A DNA stretch of 10,678 nt from JBLHKE01 sp047619485 (GTDB lineage: Bacteria > Verrucomicrobiota > Verrucomicrobiia > Verrucomicrobiales > DEV007): NCBI GenBank assembly GCA_047619485.1, contig JBLHKE010000215.1:1-10678 (forward strand). Direction: 5' to 3'. Under the pieces are notes generated by a model. That model saw only the letters and a program-made list of their open reading frames with translations. It did not search any database and was not told the DNA's origin. Positions 7,979-10,678 of the stretch are shown here, piece after piece. Numbering within the stretch: the stretch's first letter is position 1; each line of letters opens with the position of its first letter. A program made the translations under genes and the position numbers.

Positions 7979-8590
7979 CTACGGGAGGCGTAACCACCCA
8001 GCCGGTGGACGTTTTCCTGCGATCTGGTAGCCGTGGATCGCGTCCCGCTCCAGCGTCCAACGCACGCGCGCCTGGCGGCCGACATTCTGTTGCACCAGTT
8101 CAACGAAATCATCGCCTACCTTCGAAACGATCGCCACGTGACCGAAAGAACCACCGCGGAACACCACCAAGTCATCCACTCTGGGCGCAGAGCTACCACC
8201 ATTTTCGAACTGCAGGAGACCGCGATCCACGTTCAGTGACCCGTCGGGCAGCCCCGGCTTAAAAAAATCACGCGCGTGCCCCCAGACGTTCGGCATGCGG
8301 TGCCCTTTGGCATCGAAATAGAAGCGTTTCACGAACTCGACGCACTGCCAGCTCTTACCGTAGTAGTAGCCATCTTTGCTCGAATGGGAGCCGTGATCCT
8401 GCTTGAACTTCGCGCCGTTGTAGTAGATCTCGATCTCGCGGTGAGAATCCAAAATGTCACCGATTTCCAGCGGCGCGGGCAAGAGAGTCAGCCGCTCCGA
8501 CTCCTCGTCCCAGAACCAGAAGAAGATCGCCAGACCTGCCGCCAGCAGGGCGACTACGATCATCCAGATACGCAACATCCGCTTCCCCAC
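7979..8590 (-). CDS. Membrane-anchored CHAP-domain amidase/peptidase
   Basis: Cysteine amidase/endopeptidase of the CHAP (NlpC/P60-like) superfamily, 203 residues, probably cleaving peptidoglycan peptides or a gamma-glutamyl amide outside the cytoplasm. Residues 6-27 form one hydrophobic helix followed by DEESER, a signal anchor or uncleaved signal. The CHAP domain spans ~50-200. The nucleophile is C83 in GKSWQCVEFVKRFY, the histidine is H151 in GSFGHVAIVSKV, and the probable third polar residue is N169 in VQQN. The CVEFVKRFY block also resembles the amidase half of glutathionylspermidine synthetase/amidase, so non-peptidoglycan substrates are possible. The frame opens with GTG at 8590, one base after the upstream micro-gene's stop. 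An in-frame ATG at 8578 (M5), preceded by GGGGAAG, is an equally credible start. Overlap-style spacing suggests translational coupling to the micro-gene. Confidence 0.85.
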   Translation of the reverse strand: MGKRMLRIWMIVVALLAAGLAIFFWFWDEESERLTLLPAPLEIGDILDSHREIEIYYNGAKFKQDHGSHSSKDGYYYGKSWQCVEFVKRFYFDAKGHRMPNVWGHARDFFKPGLPDGSLNVDRGLLQFENGGSSAPRVDDLVVFRGGSFGHVAIVSKVGDDFVELVQQNVGRQARVRWTLERDAIHGYQIAGKRPPAGWLRLP

Positions 8591-8591
8591 G

Positions 8592-8708
8592 CTAAAAGAT
8601 CAGACGGAAAATCCAAAACCAGAACAGCGCGAGTCCCGCAAGCGTGATTAGTTTCGGCCAGGAGCCAGGCTCCGGCTCCATGTCTTTTTCAAAATCGAAT
8701 TCTAACAT
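8592..8708 (-). CDS. Small single-helix membrane protein of unknown function (38 residues)
   Basis: A complete ATG-to-TAG frame encodes 38 residues. An acidic N-terminal part opens MLEFDFEKDMEPEPGSW, followed by a hydrophobic helix (about 19-38, LITLAGLALFWFWIFRLIF). The pattern is what a short inner-membrane protein would show: charged proline-containing cytosolic head, then one membrane span rich in Trp and Phe with a terminal Arg. The TAG at 8594-8592 is separated by one base from the GTG of the CHAP gene, so the two are probably translated together. No Shine-Dalgarno site precedes the ATG. I do not recognise the family. A role as partner or anchor for the CHAP enzyme is only an inference from position. 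A non-coding explanation is possible given its length, but the composition and exact abutment favour a gene. Confidence 0.6.
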   Translation of the reverse strand: MLEFDFEKDMEPEPGSWPKLITLAGLALFWFWIFRLIF

Positions 8709-8827
8709 GCGTTCAAACTACGCGGCGAGATCGGCGATTCTTTCAAGTAATCAACTCCCCAGAGAGTCCGACCTGCCACAGGCCAGCTCTTCGCCCCGCC
8801 AAGTCCCATTAATAATTAGGCAGACAA

Positions 8828-8841
8828 GAGTGTCCGCACTC
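8828..8841 (-). terminator. Weak hairpin after the secreted-protein gene
   Basis: GAGTG (8828-8832) and CACTC (8837-8841) form a 5-bp stem with a 4-nt loop, 12 nt past the stop of the secreted-protein gene on the minus strand. The following transcript bases (TTGTCTGCC) are not a real T-run, so at best this is a weak terminator. The rest of the 145-bp gap 8709-8853 shows nothing clear beyond an AT-rich patch near 8808-8819 that could belong to a promoter for the micro-gene/CHAP unit. Confidence 0.22.
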
Positions 8842-8853
8842 CGCCGCCCAGCT

Positions 8854-9513
8854 TTACTTGCGGCCGAAGATACGGAAGCGGCGCTCGCGCTTCTTCTTGT
8901 TCGAACTCGAATTGCTGCTGGAAGAGTCCGAGCCACGGTAGGCCGAGGGGGTGCTGGCAACGCCACTACCAGAGTTGCCACCGCGGTAGGCATGTGGCGA
9001 GTTAGTCGAGTAGTTGGACAACTCCTCATCGCTGTAGCTGCGCGGGGCGGAGGTCGTGGCGCGGCGGTCACCACGTGCATCGTCGAAGCTGAGCGCAAAG
9101 GGTTTCGACTGGCCGAAGCGATCCTTCTTGTAAATCAGGCGCCGCACCGGCTGGCCGTTGGCGGAGAAGACGCGCTCCTCCTGGACTTCATTTGCGCGGT
9201 CGTAGATAAACTCGCTGCGGTAGAGCAGCTGCCCGCGCCCATCGTAGACGAGCCCGTTGAGCGGCTTCCCGCTAGTGCTGAGTTGGAAGATGCTCTTCAT
9301 CAGCAGCGTGCCGTGCTTGTCGAGCGTCTGCTTCTCGCGGATCTTGTTGTTCAGATCCTGCTTCGACACCGTGCGTGTCTCGTCCGGGTGGATGATGGTG
9401 CGCGAATAGATCCCCTCCTCGCTGTCGCCGCGGTTCACGGGGCGTCGGAGCTGGGCGCTGGCTGTCGTGCAGAAAAGGACGACGATGAGGCTGATGCTGG
9501 CGAAATTTCTCAT
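8854..9513 (-). CDS. Secreted protein of unknown function with basic C-terminal tail
   Basis: 219 residues. The N-terminus MRNFASISLIVVLFCTTASA followed by Q21 is a textbook signal peptide with an A-S-A cleavage site, so the protein is exported. The mature part to ~140 is hydrophilic with alternating short beta-like phrases (LVYDGRGQLLYRSEFIYD, RVFSANGQPVRRLIYKKD). These faintly recall YD/MORN-like turns, but I cannot assign a family. From ~145 the composition turns low-complexity: two AYRG segments, a Ser/Asn-rich stretch, then KKKRERRFRIFGRK at the end. That strongly basic tail could bind an anionic surface, nucleic acid or peptidoglycan; this is inference. The ATG at 9513 is fixed by the signal peptide, and no Shine-Dalgarno site is seen. 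It is divergent from folP across 56 bp and heads the minus-strand run, 145 bp before the micro-gene. Confidence 0.75.
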   Translation of the reverse strand: MRNFASISLIVVLFCTTASAQLRRPVNRGDSEEGIYSRTIIHPDETRTVSKQDLNNKIREKQTLDKHGTLLMKSIFQLSTSGKPLNGLVYDGRGQLLYRSEFIYDRANEVQEERVFSANGQPVRRLIYKKDRFGQSKPFALSFDDARGDRRATTSAPRSYSDEELSNYSTNSPHAYRGGNSGSGVASTPSAYRGSDSSSSNSSSNKKKRERRFRIFGRK

Positions 9514-9569
9514 GTTGGGTCAGGAAAAAAGGGGGATTGCGCAGGTGGATTGCACGTTGAGTGTAGGGC
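9514..9569. promoter_or_regulatory. Divergent intergenic region between the secreted-protein gene and folP
   Basis: These 56 bp must hold the start signals for both flanking genes unless promoters lie inside coding sequence. A purine tract (GGAAAAAAGGGGG, 9523-9535) sits at the minus-gene side. TTGCGC (9537-9542) with AGTGTA (9560-9565) at 17-bp spacing is a poor sigma-70-like pair for folP. No operator-like palindrome is seen. Confidence 0.3.
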
Positions 9570-10475
9570 GTGAATGACCCGCGAGCAAGCCTCAAACCCG
9601 GAAGTTCTGGCTCCGGAGCCAGGGCATCCAGCACGCCTTGGCGGATCGGGAACCAACTGATAGAGCTCTCTGGACGCGGCCTGATCATGGGCATCCTCAA
9701 TACCACGCCGGATTCTTTTTCCGACGGAGGTGAATTTTCCGAGCTGGAAAGCGCGGTCGCCCACGGCCTAGAAATGGAGGCTCAGGGAGCCGCGATCCTC
9801 GATGTCGGTGGCGAATCGACCCGCCCTGGGGCTGCGGAGGTTTCGGTGGCAGATGAACTGGAGCGCGTCGTGCCGGTGATCCGCCGGCTCGCGGCGAAAA
9901 AGCAGCCGGAGACGCTGCTGTCGATCGACACCTCGAAAGCAGCTGTCGCCGCGGCAGCCGTCGAAGCGGGTGCCGACATCATCAACGACGTGACCGGACT
10001 GCTCGGCGATGTTGAAATGTTAGACGTCGCAGCGAAATGTGACGCAGGCCTAGTGGTCATGCATATGAAAGGCACGCCGCGCACAATGCAGGCCGCCCCC
10101 GAATACGGCGACGTCGTCGGCGAGGTGCAGAAATTTTTCGAGCAGAGCCTAGCGCGTTGCAAGGCTGTGGGGATCGATCCCCTACGACTGTGTTTCGATC
10201 CTGGAATCGGCTTCGGGAAAACCCTGAAGCACAACCTCACCCTGCTGCGCAGCCTGCCCCAGCTACGGGTTGGTGACCGGCCGCTGCTGCTCGGCGTCTC
10301 GCGCAAATCCTTCATCGGTAAACTCGTTGGCAGCAATGAGATCTCAGACCGGTCATGGGGCACGGTCGCACTGACCGCCCACGCGCGCGAGGCGGGTGTC
10401 GAGATCCACCGCGTGCATGAAGTCCGGGCGAATCTGGAAGCGCTGCGCATGGCGGAAGCGATTCTATGGGGCTGA
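9570..10475 (+). CDS. folP: Dihydropteroate synthase
   Basis: Cytoplasmic TIM-barrel enzyme that joins 6-hydroxymethyl-7,8-dihydropterin diphosphate to p-aminobenzoate in folate synthesis, the sulfonamide target. All family signatures are present in order: MGILNTTPDSFSDGG (40-54), GAAILDVGGESTRPGA (73-88), SIDTSK (118-123), IINDVTG (137-143), MHMKGTP (164-170), DPGIGFGKTLKHN (210-222), LLLGVSRKSFIG (239-250), GTVA (264-267) and RVHEV (281-285). The domain is complete. The GTG start at 9570 leaves ~23 residues (Ser/Gly/Ala-rich) before the usual WRxG opening at W24, longer than in most bacterial FolP. No other ATG, GTG or TTG start lies in frame before the essential MGILN, so the extension seems real or an unusual codon is used. 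TAGGG just before the GTG is a poor Shine-Dalgarno match. Confidence 0.96.
   Translation: MNDPRASLKPGSSGSGARASSTPWRIGNQLIELSGRGLIMGILNTTPDSFSDGGEFSELESAVAHGLEMEAQGAAILDVGGESTRPGAAEVSVADELERVVPVIRRLAAKKQPETLLSIDTSKAAVAAAAVEAGADIINDVTGLLGDVEMLDVAAKCDAGLVVMHMKGTPRTMQAAPEYGDVVGEVQKFFEQSLARCKAVGIDPLRLCFDPGIGFGKTLKHNLTLLRSLPQLRVGDRPLLLGVSRKSFIGKLVGSNEISDRSWGTVALTAHAREAGVEIHRVHEVRANLEALRMAEAILWG
9607..9622. repeat. 16-bp perfect palindrome inside the 5' end of folP
   Basis: CTGGCTCCGGAGCCAG reads the same on both strands and falls in the codons of the Ser/Gly-rich N-terminal extension of folP. A related imperfect palindrome, GGAGCC-A-GGCTCC, lies at 8661-8673 inside the micro-gene. The two share GGAGCCAGG and CCGG-containing cores. 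They may be copies of a small palindromic element or coincidence in GC-rich coding sequence. Confidence 0.4.
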
Positions 10476-10495
10476 GCTAGCAGGGGCTTGCTCAG
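10472..10495 (+). terminator. Hairpin over the folP stop codon
   Basis: CTGAGC (10472-10477) pairs with GCTCAG (10490-10495), and AGC (10479-10481) with GCT (10486-10488), with one T-T mismatch and an AGGG loop. The stem includes the TGA stop of folP. No T-run follows, so it is not a standard intrinsic terminator; it may protect the mRNA 3' end or assist termination. Confidence 0.35.
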
Positions 10496-10516
10496 GCACC
10501 GATCAAATGAACCGCA

Positions 10517-10543
10517 GAATATCGAACAAGGAATTTCGAATTC
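10517..10543. repeat. AT-rich tandem motif, possible dispersed intergenic repeat
   Basis: GAATATCGAAC (10517-10527) and GAATTTCGAATTC (10531-10543) are near-repeats 3 nt apart; the second is itself a palindrome (GAATT-TCG-AATTC). Read in frame from an ATG at 10508 it would spell NRRISNKEFRI. Similar translated strings are a familiar artefact of intergenic repeats in environmental bacterial genomes, from memory rather than a search. It sits in the otherwise gene-free 10476-10678 stretch. Confidence 0.35.
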
Positions 10544-10618
10544 TGATTGGAGGGCACCTCCGGAAACCTGCTGTGGAAATGGGGCGCAGAGAAAATTCCC
10601 GCTGGCGAGGCGATAAAC

Positions 10619-10651
10619 GCTAAGCTATCTGGTGATAGTGGGCGCTTTAGC
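10619..10651 (+). other. Stem-loop near the window end
   Basis: CTATC (10625-10629) and GATAG (10634-10638) enclose a TGGT loop. GCTAAG (10619-10624) and CTTTAGC (10645-10651) can form an outer stem with a bulge and a one-sided TGGGCG internal loop. It could be leader structure for a gene beyond the window edge. Nothing else in 10544-10678 looks coding. Confidence 0.25.
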
Positions 10652-10678
10652 AACGAAGACAGCGGGGATTTTATCAAG

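Noticed and set aside
7952..7993. A strong AAGGAGGG followed by ATG on the plus strand
   Set aside because: The frame is only 13 codons and enters the CHAP gene's 3' end on the opposite strand; likely chance.
8644..9573. A 309-codon open frame on the plus strand
   Set aside because: It lies antisense to a frame with a perfect signal peptide and to the micro-gene; its translation is Ala/Val/Arg-rich with no motifs, as expected of a shadow in GC-rich DNA.
9782..10450. A 222-codon minus-strand frame
   Set aside because: Antisense to folP, whose motifs are all intact; Ser/Arg/Ala-rich, no domain.
10492..10677. A 61-codon minus-strand frame at the window end
   Set aside because: TTG start, no Shine-Dalgarno site, no domain, and it runs through the repeat-like motif and hairpins.
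1..10678. CRISPR arrays, tRNA/rRNA genes, toxin-antitoxin or phage modules
   Set aside because: No regularly spaced repeats, no cloverleaf-like sequence and no matching protein motifs were seen on either strand.

Overview
The window looks like chromosomal DNA from a member of the Verrucomicrobiota, perhaps near Verrucomicrobiaceae. This is an inference from style, not a search result. The signs are moderately high GC, GTG starts and few strong Shine-Dalgarno sites. There is also a very large secreted protein whose C-terminus has a DxDxDG calcium loop followed by a NLQEYASGTDP-type segment and a terminal beta-rich module, a design common in that phylum.

Layout. (1) 69-1097 (+): a REP-associated-type tyrosine transposase (Y1/HUH, RAYT-like) with small hairpins at both edges. 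(2) 1128-2537 (+): a two-gene unit of a HAD phosphatase (GmhB/histidinol-phosphatase-like, lacking the zinc-loop cysteines) and an SMP-30/gluconolactonase-like lactonase, 6 bp apart. (3) 2516-9513 (-): a run of five genes. In transcription order these are a secreted protein of unknown function, an easily missed 38-residue single-helix membrane protein, a membrane-anchored CHAP-domain amidase/peptidase, a GT-C (GT39/PMT_2) membrane glycosyltransferase, and a 1142-residue secreted HExxHxxGxxH metallopeptidase with a PKD domain and seven Asp-box-like repeats. The peptidase and lactonase genes converge and overlap by 22 bp. (4) 9570-10475 (+): dihydropteroate synthase (folP), divergent from the secreted-protein gene across a 56-bp gap. 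(5) 10476-10678: non-coding as far as can be seen, with a hairpin over the folP stop codon, a short motif that may be a dispersed intergenic repeat, and another hairpin near the window edge.

Functionally, the minus-strand block is envelope- and secretion-oriented: peptidoglycan or peptide cleavage, lipid-linked sugar transfer, and a large exported protease. The plus-strand pair suggests sugar-phosphate and sugar-lactone metabolism. folP is a housekeeping folate gene. I see no CRISPR array, tRNA, rRNA, phage module or recognisable defence island. The least ordinary items are the protease architecture, the micro-protein abutting the CHAP gene, the zinc-loop-less HAD protein, and the palindrome-bearing N-terminal extension of folP.
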